From: Candidatus Ventrimonas merdavium
GTDB taxonomy: Bacteria > Bacillota > Clostridia > Lachnospirales > Lachnospiraceae
Direction of reading: 5' to 3'
DNA length: 39,898 nt
NCBI GenBank assembly: GCA_018715565.1
Contig: DVLJ01000174.1
Location: forward strand, 1-39,898
Made by a program: the position numbers and the translations under genes. Position 1 is the stretch's first letter; the number at the start of each line of letters is the position of its first letter. The notes beneath the pieces were generated by a model. It was not told the origin of the DNA and ran no database searches. It worked only from the letters and a program-made list of their open reading frames with translations. Below are positions 17,111-25,594 of this stretch, in pieces.

Positions 17111-18193
17111 ATGAGCCGGGAGACAGCAGGGAGAATGGGGAGTGAGCCCCTAAGAAGGATGCAGAGAGATATGCAAAATAATGTGCAAAGGGATGCGCAA
17201 GGTGCTATGCAGGGAGATATGCAGGTGGAGGAGCAAAGAAGGGGACAAAGCCGTTTCAAGGGCGCGGGCAAGAGGATCCTGGCGGCGCTGCTGTGCGGCG
17301 CGCTGGCGTGTCCGGCAGTCAGCATGACGGCATACGCCCGGCTGGAGGAGCAGCTGACCGTAGAGAACGGCCAGTTCATCCGGGCCAATGGCACGGCGAT
17401 CCAGGGGGCGCTGGCGAAGGGCGTGACCGTTTCCAAGTACCAGAACCGGGCGGGGGCGATCGACTGGAGCCAGGCGGCGGCAGACGGGGTGACCTTTGCC
17501 ATGGTGCGTCTGGGGTATCTGAACGATCTGGATCCCTATTTCGGGGAAAATATGCAGGGAGCGGCGGCCCAGGGCATCCGCACAGGCGTATTTTTCTACA
17601 CCCAGGCCCTGGACGAGGAGACGGCCAGACAGGAAGCCCGGTTCGTGCTGGATCAGATCAAGGATTATCCGGTCTCCTATCCGGTGGCCTACGACGTAGA
17701 GTCCCAGTACCTGCTGGACATGGGCAAGACGCCCCAGGAGATCACAAACCAGATCAACGCCTTCTGCCAGGTGATCGCAGAGGCCGGCTACCGGCCGATC
17801 GTGTACGGCAACAATCTGTGGCTGACCACCTATATGGATACCACTCAGATCCCGTATGATATCTGGTATTCCCGGTATGAGACGTCGGTGAACGAATACC
17901 CCAACCGGACGATCTGGCAGTATACAGACGCAGGAAGCGTAGCCGGGATCACGGGAGACGTGTGTATCGAGATCGCATTTACCGACTATGCCCAGGTGAT
18001 CCCTGGAACGGGCTGGCGGAATATCAACGGCGTTTGGTACTATTATCAGGATTACTGGAAGCAGACCGGCTGGCTGCAGCTGGACGGCGTCTGGTATTAT
18101 CTGAAGCCCGACGGAGCCATGGCGGCGGGGGAAAACTGCCAGGTGGACGGGGTGACCTACACCTTTGACGCCAACGGTGCGTGGATCTCTTAG
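17111..18193 (+). CDS. GH25 family lysozyme with C-terminal cell-wall-binding repeats
   Basis: GVTVSKYQNRAGAIDWSQAAADGVTFAMVRLGY, VAYDVES, TIWQYTDAGSVAGITGDVCIEIAF; C-terminal GWRNINGVWYYYQDYWKQTGWLQLDGVWYYLKPDGAM. Confidence 0.9.
   Translation: MSRETAGRMGSEPLRRMQRDMQNNVQRDAQGAMQGDMQVEEQRRGQSRFKGAGKRILAALLCGALACPAVSMTAYARLEEQLTVENGQFIRANGTAIQGALAKGVTVSKYQNRAGAIDWSQAAADGVTFAMVRLGYLNDLDPYFGENMQGAAAQGIRTGVFFYTQALDEETARQEARFVLDQIKDYPVSYPVAYDVESQYLLDMGKTPQEITNQINAFCQVIAEAGYRPIVYGNNLWLTTYMDTTQIPYDIWYSRYETSVNEYPNRTIWQYTDAGSVAGITGDVCIEIAFTDYAQVIPGTGWRNINGVWYYYQDYWKQTGWLQLDGVWYYLKPDGAMAAGENCQVDGVTYTFDANGAWIS
17159..17230 (+). repeat. In-frame 12-bp tandem repeat x 6 in the lysozyme N-terminus
   Basis: ATGCAGAGAGAT ATGCAAAATAAT GTGCAAAGGGAT GCGCAAGGTGCT ATGCAGGGAGAT ATGCAGGTGGAG, encoding MQRD MQNN VQRD AQGA MQGD MQVE. 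Confidence 0.85.
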
Positions 18194-18201
18194 AAGTAAG
18201 C

Positions 18202-18243
18202 CCCGGAGCGGCTGTCTGGAACGACGGCTTCTCCGGGTTTTTT
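18202..18243 (+). terminator. Intrinsic terminator after the lysozyme gene
   Basis: CCCGGAGCGGCTGTC ... GACGGCTTCTCCGGG hairpin followed by TTTTTT. Confidence 0.82.
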
Positions 18244-18418
18244 GATGGGATGAGCTCTTGCTGGGAATGGGGAGGCGGCTGCTTTCCGGCGGCAAGGTGG
18301 AGGATCGTTGAGTAGGATACATCAATGACGTGAACTGGCAGCATACGGAGCGCCATCCGCTGCTTGTAAAACAGGAGCTGCTATGGTATGATACAGGTAC
18401 CAAGAAAGGATATTTGTT

Positions 18419-19399
18419 TTGCGGAAGCATATCATAAAGGTGGTGGATCCTTTGGGCGTAAAAGATACGGTAACAACAAAATATATGAGACAGAATGAGA
18501 TCTTCGCAGACGCATTTAACTATTTTATATATGGCGGAGAGCCGGTTATCCATCCAGAGAGCCTGAAGGAATTGGATACCCGTGAGATTGATGTCCCTTA
18601 TGGCGGGGAAAAGGGCGCCGGTCAGCCGGTGCAGAAAACAAGGGATGTTATAAAATCCGTGATCGCGATGATGGATAAAAGCACTGCATATCTGCTTCTT
18701 GCCATCGAGAACCAGTCCAATATCCATTATGCGATGCCGATAAAAAATATGGTCTATGATGCGCTTCAATATGCGAAGCAGGTGGAAGAAGCAATCGCTT
18801 CCCACAGATCGTCCGGCGATTATAAGGGCGCCAGCAGTGATGAATATCTTTCCGGCTTTATGAAAGAAGATCATTTATTGCCGGTGGTGACCCTGGTCGT
18901 ATATTTTGACTCAAAAGAGTGGGACGGCCCGTTATCAATCCACGAAATGTTTTCCGGGCAGGATGCAAGAGTACTTGCGCTGGTGCCAGATTACAAAGTC
19001 AATTTGATCGCACCGGCCGCGATAGAGGATGAAGATTTTGGGAAATTCCAGAGCTCTCTGAAAGAAGTGTTGTCATTTATCAAGTATGCAAGAGACAAGG
19101 ATGAATTGAAACGGGTATTGGATGCAGACGAGTCTTTCCGTCATTTGGGGAGAGCGGAAGTGGATGTGCTGAATGCCTGCGTAGGTGCAAAGATAGCAGT
19201 CAAACAAGGTGAGGAGGCGATCGATGTGTGTTTGGCCATAGAACAGATGAAAGAGGAAGCAGCCCAGGAAACAAGAATATCAACCTTGCTGAAAGCGGTG
19301 AAAAATCTGATGGATAATTTAGGATGGACTTCAGAACAGGCACTGAATGCGTTGGGTGTTTCTGAAGCAGACCGCAAAAACATATTGCCGCTTATATAA
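18419..19399 (+). CDS. Rpn-family recombination-promoting nuclease / putative transposase-like (PD-(D/E)XK)
   Basis: VKDTVTTKYMRQNEIFADAFNYFIYGG..., LAIENQSNIHYAMPIKNMVYDALQYAKQV, VVTLVVYFDSKEWDGPLSIHEMF; TTG start with AAGAAAGGA upstream. Confidence 0.82.
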   Translation: MRKHIIKVVDPLGVKDTVTTKYMRQNEIFADAFNYFIYGGEPVIHPESLKELDTREIDVPYGGEKGAGQPVQKTRDVIKSVIAMMDKSTAYLLLAIENQSNIHYAMPIKNMVYDALQYAKQVEEAIASHRSSGDYKGASSDEYLSGFMKEDHLLPVVTLVVYFDSKEWDGPLSIHEMFSGQDARVLALVPDYKVNLIAPAAIEDEDFGKFQSSLKEVLSFIKYARDKDELKRVLDADESFRHLGRAEVDVLNACVGAKIAVKQGEEAIDVCLAIEQMKEEAAQETRISTLLKAVKNLMDNLGWTSEQALNALGVSEADRKNILPLI

Positions 19400-19414
19400 G
19401 GCACAGCAAAAGGC

Positions 19415-19452
19415 GAACGGTATTGATCAACTAGGATCAGTACCGTTCTTTT
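19415..19452 (+). terminator. Intrinsic terminator after the Rpn-family gene
   Basis: GAACGGTATTGATC-AACTA-GATCAGTACCGTTC followed by TTTTCTATT. Confidence 0.8.
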
Positions 19453-19911
19453 CTATTATGCTCATGCCGGAGGGGTTTTTGCTCCTGCAGAAATTCTTTA
19501 ATCTTTGATCCCTTTTCCGGCGGGAAGGTACGGAAGCCTTGATGGAACGGGATATCAATGGTATCATGAGTGCAGTATATCTCTGCGGCAATGAGCATCT
19601 GATGGCAGAGAGGTTTGGCGGCTGGACTGGATATTAGATCTATGATCCGAGGATGAGAGCATGTTTATAAAATTTGATGAATATGAATTGATGAGTTAAC
19701 GTAAGGTGGAAAAATGTTATCAAAAATAATCGGTAAGAAACTTACAGATATCTATACTGTGGGATTTGTATATTTAGAAAAGGGGCAAAATGAGTTTACA
19801 CCTGATCTAAGGTGGCTATATTTTGAATTTTTGGCTTGTATTTGAGGGGGGATTTCGGTAGAATAGGAATAGGCTGAATCTGGGATTTTCTCCGGAAAAG
19901 GAGAGAAGAAC

Positions 19912-20859
19912 ATGAAACAGGGACGAGCCGGAAGTGAGCGGTTGGCGAGTGTCGGACGATGGGCGGCGCTGGGAGCGGCGGTCCTGGCGGCAGGCTGGAT
20001 CTACAGCTGCCGGGCAGGGGCCGGGAACGGGGCGGAAGCGGCAGCTTTTGTGGAGGCGGAGGCATCTGCAGAAGGAGACGGCAGTCAGGGAGCTGAGTCA
20101 GAGCTCCTGGCGGGAGCCGTTCAGGAGAATGGTCTGGGGGCTGCGCAGGGAGCCGCGCCGGATCTTGGCGGAGCTGGAAGCACAGATCCTGGCGGAGCCG
20201 GAAGGCCGGAAGCTGGCGGATCAGGGATTTCGGATCCCCAAGGAATCGGAGCATCGGATCCCGGTGGATCCGAAACTCTGGGCGGCGGAGCCGGGACTTT
20301 GGCCGACGGAGGTCCGGGAGCGACAGGCGCCGGAACGGTTCCATCTTCTGCGGCGGAGACGCTCCCGTCGTGCTGGGTCTATGTGTGCGGCGAGGTGAAC
20401 TGCCCGGGCGTTTACGAGATGGAAGCTGGCCAGCGGCTGTTCGAGGCTGTGGAGCTGGCAGGCGGCTTTACGGAGGAGGCGGCTTCGGATTATCTGAACC
20501 TGGCGGAGCCGGTTGGGGACGGGATGAAGATCCAGGTGCCGGACCGGGAGGAGGCCCAGGACCCGGCCTGGATCGGGCACCGGGCAAATGGCAGGACTGC
20601 AGGCACAGGCACCGGAACTGGAGCAGGCGCCGGAGTTGGAACTGGAGCCGGGACAGATCCTGGTCCCAAGAAGGTGAACCTGAACACGGCCACGAAGGAA
20701 GAGCTGATGACCCTGACCGGCATCGGGGAGTCCCGGGCGGAGGACATCCTCCGCTATCGGAGCGAGCAGGGCGCATTTACCTGCATTGAAGACATTATGA
20801 ACGTATCCGGCATCAAAGAAGGGGCCTTTGCGAAGATCAAGGACCAGATCGAGGTTTGA
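19912..20859 (+). CDS. comEA: ComEA-like protein (SLBB-like plus helix-hairpin-helix)
   Basis: CWVYVCGEVNCPGVYEMEAGQRLFEAVELAGGFTEEAA and KKVNLNTATKEELMTLTGIGESRAEDILRYRSEQGAFTCIEDIMNVSGIKEGAFAKIKDQIEV. Confidence 0.9.
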   Translation: MKQGRAGSERLASVGRWAALGAAVLAAGWIYSCRAGAGNGAEAAAFVEAEASAEGDGSQGAESELLAGAVQENGLGAAQGAAPDLGGAGSTDPGGAGRPEAGGSGISDPQGIGASDPGGSETLGGGAGTLADGGPGATGAGTVPSSAAETLPSCWVYVCGEVNCPGVYEMEAGQRLFEAVELAGGFTEEAASDYLNLAEPVGDGMKIQVPDREEAQDPAWIGHRANGRTAGTGTGTGAGAGVGTGAGTDPGPKKVNLNTATKEELMTLTGIGESRAEDILRYRSEQGAFTCIEDIMNVSGIKEGAFAKIKDQIEV

Positions 20860-20934
20860 GCCGGCATTCTCTACATAAGATAGGATAGAAAGACAAAGTA
20901 CCAAGGACAGCGCAGGGTTGGTAGGAGTGAAGAG

Positions 20935-21633
20935 ATGGCGAAGATTTTAGTAGTAGACGATGAAAAATTGATTGTAAAAGGGATCCGTTTCAGCCTGGAG
21001 CAGGATGGGATGGAGGTGGACTGCGCCTATGACGGCGAGGAAGCGGTGGAGCTGGCGAAGCAGACGGAGTACGACGTGGTGCTCTTGGATGTGATGCTCC
21101 CCAAGCTGGACGGCTTTGAGGTGTGCCAGGCGATCCGGGAATTTTCCGAGATGCCGATCATCATGCTGACCGCCAAGGGCGGGGATATGGATAAGATCCT
21201 GGGTCTGGAGTACGGGGCGGACGATTATATCACCAAGCCGTTCAATATCCTGGAGGTAAAGGCGCGGATCAAGGCGATCATGCGCCGCAGCGCCAAGCGG
21301 TCGAAGAAGAGCGGCCAGGCGGAGAACCGGATGGTGAAGGCCGGGGACCTGACTCTGGACCGGGAAGGCCGCCGGGTGCTGATCGGCGAGAGGGAGATCA
21401 ATCTGACGGCGAAGGAGTTCGACCTTCTGGAGCTTTTGGTGTGTAATCCCAACAAAGTCTACAGCCGGGAGAGCCTGCTGACCTTTGTGTGGGGCAATAA
21501 GGCGTCTGAGTCCGGAGATGTGCGGACCGTGGATGTGCACGTGCGGCGGCTTCGGGAGAAGATCGAGCCCAATCCCAGCGACCCCAGATACGTGCATACC
21601 AAGTGGGGCGTTGGCTATTATTTCCGCGTGTAG
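20935..21633 (+). CDS. OmpR/PhoB-family response regulator
   Basis: ILVVDDEKLIVKGIRFSL, VVLLDVMLPKLDGFEVC, GADDYITKPF; C-terminal winged helix ending HTKWGVGYYFRV. Confidence 0.95.
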   Translation: MAKILVVDDEKLIVKGIRFSLEQDGMEVDCAYDGEEAVELAKQTEYDVVLLDVMLPKLDGFEVCQAIREFSEMPIIMLTAKGGDMDKILGLEYGADDYITKPFNILEVKARIKAIMRRSAKRSKKSGQAENRMVKAGDLTLDREGRRVLIGEREINLTAKEFDLLELLVCNPNKVYSRESLLTFVWGNKASESGDVRTVDVHVRRLREKIEPNPSDPRYVHTKWGVGYYFRV

Positions 21634-21697
21634 GAACGCATACGTACGGAATGTGCGCGGGCATGTCTCGGATATAAGAGAGAACAGGAGAGAAAAC

Positions 21698-22186
21698 ATG
21701 GACGTTTATGTCAGGCAGGTAGTGCCGGAGGACTTAGACGCTGTGACCCGGGTGGAGGCGGTCTGCTTTCCGGAAGCAGAGGCCGCGGCCCGGGATTCTT
21801 TTTCACAGCGGATCAGCGTATTTCCGGAAAGTTTTTTTGTAGCGGAGCAGGACGGACGGATCATCGGCTTTATCAACGGCGCGGTGACGGACCGGAGGAC
21901 GATCGCGGACGAGATGTTTGAGGACGCCGGGCTCCATCAGCCAGATGGTGCCTATCAGAGCATCTTTGGACTGGATGTGCTGCCGGAATTCCAGCATCAG
22001 GGCATTGCTTCCCTTTTGATGCGGCATCTGATCGCGGATGCGCGGCAGAAAGGGCGGGCCGGTCTGATCCTGACCTGCAAAGACCGGCTGATCGGATTTT
22101 ACGAGCAGTTCGGATATCGGAACCTGGGCGTTTCCCAGTCGGTGCACGGGGGCGCGGTGTGGTATGATATGATCTTAGAATTCTGA
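21698..22186 (+). CDS. GNAT family N-acetyltransferase
   Basis: MDVYVRQVVPEDLDAVTRVEAVCFPEAEAA..., IFGLDVLPEFQHQGIASLLMRHLIADARQKG; ATG 21698 with AGGAGAGAAAAC upstream. Confidence 0.9.
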   Translation: MDVYVRQVVPEDLDAVTRVEAVCFPEAEAAARDSFSQRISVFPESFFVAEQDGRIIGFINGAVTDRRTIADEMFEDAGLHQPDGAYQSIFGLDVLPEFQHQGIASLLMRHLIADARQKGRAGLILTCKDRLIGFYEQFGYRNLGVSQSVHGGAVWYDMILEF

Positions 22187-22188
22187 TC

Positions 22189-23688
22189 ATGGAAAAGGAG
22201 CGCGGGATGGAACAGGAAAAAGAGACCAGGGCCCCATGGCGGCTGCGGTGGCGGCGTCTGGACAATACGGCGAAGATCTTCCCGGTGATCGCCAACGAGC
22301 AGGCGAGCCAGGTGTTCCGGATCTCCGTAACATTAAAGCACACGGTGGATCCGGACCGTCTGCAGCAGGCGCTGGAGGAGATCCTGCCCAGCATCCGAAA
22401 TTTCCGGGTAAAAATGCGGCGGGGACTGTTCTGGTATTATTTTGAGGAAAATACCCAGATCCCCCAGGTGCAGCGGGAGAATACCTATCCGTGCCGGTAT
22501 CTGGATCCCCACGGGAACCAGCGGTTTTTGTTCCGGGTCTCTTACTATGAGCGCCGGATCAATCTGGAGGTGTTCCATGCCCTGACCGACGGACTGGGAG
22601 CGGTGAACTTCTTAAAGAGCCTGACCCGCCGGTATCTCCAGCTGACGTGGGGAGCCGCGGACAGCGGGGAGGCGGGAGATGAGGTGTGGCCGGAGGAGCC
22701 CCGGTTCGGGACGGAGGACAGCTATCTGGCCCATTATAAGGAGACTGATCATCGATCCTACAGCTCCGCGCCGGCTTACCGGCTGAGCGGTCATTATCTG
22801 CCCCTGGGAGCGGAGCAGGTGCTCCATGGGTACATGAAGGTCAGCCAGGTCAAGGAGGTCTGCCACCGCCATGGGGTGAGCATCACAAAGTATCTGGCAG
22901 CGGTCCTGATCTGGTCCATCTGGCAGGAGTACGGCCAGGGAAAGCCAGGAAAGCTGCCGGTGATGCTGAACCTGCCGGTAAACCTGCGGAGCATCTTCGG
23001 CTCGGAGACTATGGCCAACTTTTTCGCGGTGAGCCTGGTGGGCGGCCGGTTCGGGAGCAGGAAGGTTTCGTTTGAGTCGGTGCTGAAGCTGGTGAGCCGC
23101 CAGCTGGACGAGACGCTGGAGAAGAAGAACCTGGAGGAACACATTTCCTACAATGTCTCCAATGAAAAGAAATGGTATCTGCGGGCGGTCCCCCTGGTGA
23201 TCAAAGCGCCGCTGATGCGGATGATCTTCCGGATGAAGGACCGGGCCTATACTATGACGATGTCCAATATCGGCCCGATCGCCATGGAGCCGGAGTATGC
23301 GGCGGAGATCCAGCGGTTCCACATGATGATCGGCGTTTCCCGGAGCCAGCCGGTGAAGTGCGCGGTCTGCGCCTGGCAGGAGGAGCTGGTGGTGACGTTT
23401 GCCTCCGTCTTTTCCGACAGCCGTCTCCAGCGCCGGTTCTTCAGCCGTCTGAGAGAGGACGGCATCGCGGTGCGGTTCGAGGGCAACGAGCTCTGCGGAG
23501 CCAAACGGCGCGCCATGTACCCGCGGATCCGCCGGGTGCTGATCCTGCAGAAGGGCGGGGAAGAAAAGGCGGCGCGGATGGTGAAGCGGGCCGGGAAGAC
23601 CGGAGGTACGGTATTCAAACGGCTCTGGGAGTATGCGATGGGAAGGCGGAGCCTTCGGGACGAATGCAGCAGACGGCTGCACATGTAA
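22189..23688 (+). CDS. Alcohol acetyltransferase / condensation-domain-like protein
   Basis: VFHALTDGLGAVNFLKSL (HxxxDG acyltransferase motif), roughly 500-aa CoA-dependent acyltransferase-like fold. Confidence 0.68.
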   Translation: MEKERGMEQEKETRAPWRLRWRRLDNTAKIFPVIANEQASQVFRISVTLKHTVDPDRLQQALEEILPSIRNFRVKMRRGLFWYYFEENTQIPQVQRENTYPCRYLDPHGNQRFLFRVSYYERRINLEVFHALTDGLGAVNFLKSLTRRYLQLTWGAADSGEAGDEVWPEEPRFGTEDSYLAHYKETDHRSYSSAPAYRLSGHYLPLGAEQVLHGYMKVSQVKEVCHRHGVSITKYLAAVLIWSIWQEYGQGKPGKLPVMLNLPVNLRSIFGSETMANFFAVSLVGGRFGSRKVSFESVLKLVSRQLDETLEKKNLEEHISYNVSNEKKWYLRAVPLVIKAPLMRMIFRMKDRAYTMTMSNIGPIAMEPEYAAEIQRFHMMIGVSRSQPVKCAVCAWQEELVVTFASVFSDSRLQRRFFSRLREDGIAVRFEGNELCGAKRRAMYPRIRRVLILQKGGEEKAARMVKRAGKTGGTVFKRLWEYAMGRRSLRDECSRRLHM

Positions 23689-23816
23689 GCTGGGTTACCG
23701 AACATGTGAGCGCGGCTGCCGCACAGGCAGGGGTTACGCTGGAAAATATTGGGATCCTGCCTGTGCGACCTGCGAGAGGCGTATGGGATCGGATGAGGCA
23801 GAAGGCAGAAGCGTGA

Positions 23817-23925
23817 GACTGGATGAGATAAAATCATGAGACAGAATCATGAGACACATGAGACAAAATCATGAGATAGAGGCATGAGACAGAAGCGCAA
23901 GACAGGAACATGAGGCAGAAAGGAA
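23817..23925. repeat. Degenerate 13-bp tandem repeat
   Basis: ATGAGACAGAATC / ATGAGACAC / ATGAGACAAAATC / ATGAGATAGAGGC / ATGAGACAGAAGC / GCAAGACAGGAAC / ATGAGGCAGAAAG. Confidence 0.8.
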
Positions 23926-23931
23926 CAGAGG

Positions 23932-24948
23932 ATGGAGCAGCGTACAGGCACTGGCAGAAGGACCGAGCAGGTCAGCCTGCGGGGCAGGCTGGTGCGGGAT
24001 ATGATGAAGAATATGATGGATTCTGCCATGGGACACCGGTTCCAGACCGGAGAGTTCCGGGCGAACCCGGTAGAACCGGCCTGGCATTGTCCGCCGGATC
24101 ATGAATATGAGCTGATTGATATGGGGCTGTTCCAGATGGAATTCCTCCATCCCGCCGGGGTCTTTACCGGACGGGTGATCTTACAGCTCCATGGAGGCGG
24201 CTACATCGGGCCTATGAAGAATACCTACCGGGATTTCGCCCTGGAATATTCCAGGCGGAGCATGGGCGGCGACGTGCTGACCTTGGATTACCGGGTGGCG
24301 CCGGAGCATCCCTATCCGGCGGCGCTGGAGGATGCGGTGATGGCCTACTGGTGGCTGATCGAGGAAAAGAAGTACGCGCCGGAGCATATCGTGGTGGCCG
24401 GGGATTCGGCGGGAGGCGGACTGGCCCTGGCGCTGATGCTTTTTCTGCGGGACCGGGGACTGGCCCTTCCGGCCGGGCTGATCGTGATGTCGCCCTGGGC
24501 GGATGTGACCTGCAGCGGAGCCTCCCATACGTTTAATTTCCACAAGGATCCTCAGTTTGGAGGCACCACGGACAATATGCTCCATCACTGTCCCTATATC
24601 GGGGACGCGGATCCTACGGACCCGTATCTGTCGCCCGTATTTGGAGAATATCACGGATTCCCGCCGGTGCTTTTGCAGGCAGGCGGGGACGAGGTGCTAC
24701 TCTCCGACACCCTGACGGTGGCGGAGAAGCTACGGAAGGCCCATGGGAAAGTGCGCCTTTCCGTCTACGACGGCATGTTCCACGTATTCCAGATGGCCCT
24801 GCGGCTGATCCCGGAAAGCCGGGAAGCCTGGGAGGAGGTCGGCCGGTTCCTGGAGATCATTTACGGGATCCGGAGAAGGCCGGAGGGGAAAAAAGTCCGG
24901 GTGGTCCGGAGCAGGAGAAGGAACAGGGGAAGGAGCGCACGGCATTGA
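23932..24948 (+). CDS. Alpha/beta hydrolase, hormone-sensitive-lipase-like esterase
   Basis: LQLHGGGYIG oxyanion-hole motif, GDSAGGGLALAL nucleophile elbow, LDYRVAPEHPYPAALEDAVMAYWWL, DGMFHVFQ. Confidence 0.9.
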   Translation: MEQRTGTGRRTEQVSLRGRLVRDMMKNMMDSAMGHRFQTGEFRANPVEPAWHCPPDHEYELIDMGLFQMEFLHPAGVFTGRVILQLHGGGYIGPMKNTYRDFALEYSRRSMGGDVLTLDYRVAPEHPYPAALEDAVMAYWWLIEEKKYAPEHIVVAGDSAGGGLALALMLFLRDRGLALPAGLIVMSPWADVTCSGASHTFNFHKDPQFGGTTDNMLHHCPYIGDADPTDPYLSPVFGEYHGFPPVLLQAGGDEVLLSDTLTVAEKLRKAHGKVRLSVYDGMFHVFQMALRLIPESREAWEEVGRFLEIIYGIRRRPEGKKVRVVRSRRRNRGRSARH

Positions 24949-25424
24949 AGATCACGCTGGTAACAGTAGGAAAGATCAAGGAAAAGTTTTATACAGACGC
25001 CATCGCCGAATATACGAAGCGGCTGAGCCGGTACTGTAAGCTGGAGATCGTCCAGGTGGCGGACGAGAAGACGCCGGACAAGGCCAGCGAGACGGAGGAG
25101 CGGCAGATCAAGGAGCGGGAAGGGAAACGGGTCCTTGCCCAGATCAAGGAGGGCGCCTATGTCATTGCCCTGGCGATCCAGGGAGAGATGCTGAGCTCAG
25201 AGCAGCTGGCCGGGAAGCTGGAGCGCCTGGGGATCGAGGGGCAGAGCCAGCTGGTGCTGGTGATCGGCGGCTCCCTGGGGCTGTCGGAGGAGGTGCTGCG
25301 GCGGGCGGACTACCAGCTGAGCTTTTCCAGGATGACCTTCCCCCATCAGCTGATGCGAGTGATCCTGTTAGAGCAGCTGTACCGGAGCTATCGGATCATC
25401 CAGGGGGAGCCGTATCATAAATAA
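24945..25424 (+). CDS. rlmH: 23S rRNA (pseudouridine-1915-N3)-methyltransferase
   Basis: MKITLVTVGKIKEKFYTDAIAEYTKRLSRYCKLEIVQVADEK ... VLVIGGSLGLSEEVLRRADYQLSFSRMTFPHQLMRVILLEQLYRSYRIIQGEPYHK; TTG start. Confidence 0.95.
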   Translation: MKITLVTVGKIKEKFYTDAIAEYTKRLSRYCKLEIVQVADEKTPDKASETEERQIKEREGKRVLAQIKEGAYVIALAIQGEMLSSEQLAGKLERLGIEGQSQLVLVIGGSLGLSEEVLRRADYQLSFSRMTFPHQLMRVILLEQLYRSYRIIQGEPYHK

Positions 25425-25594
25425 TGGCCGGTGTGCCCAAGGCGTTGGAGGAAATATAGAAAAAGATTACAATTTTCTGAAATATCTGCTTGGAGCATAG
25501 ACATTTTCTTACATCTGATTTACAATAGAACCATAAATTTTTAAAAGAAAGCGGTGTGATCGAGGAGGAAACAGACGGCAGAGGAGGGAAGCCT

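Noticed and set aside
17150-18874. 574-aa minus-strand ORF
   Set aside because: Antisense to the GH25 lysozyme and part of the Rpn-family gene, both with clear family motifs; composition is His/Arg/Pro-rich as expected from antisense of high-GC coding DNA.
22612-23682. 356-aa minus-strand ORF
   Set aside because: Antisense shadow of the acyltransferase-like CDS; no recognisable motif and no RBS.
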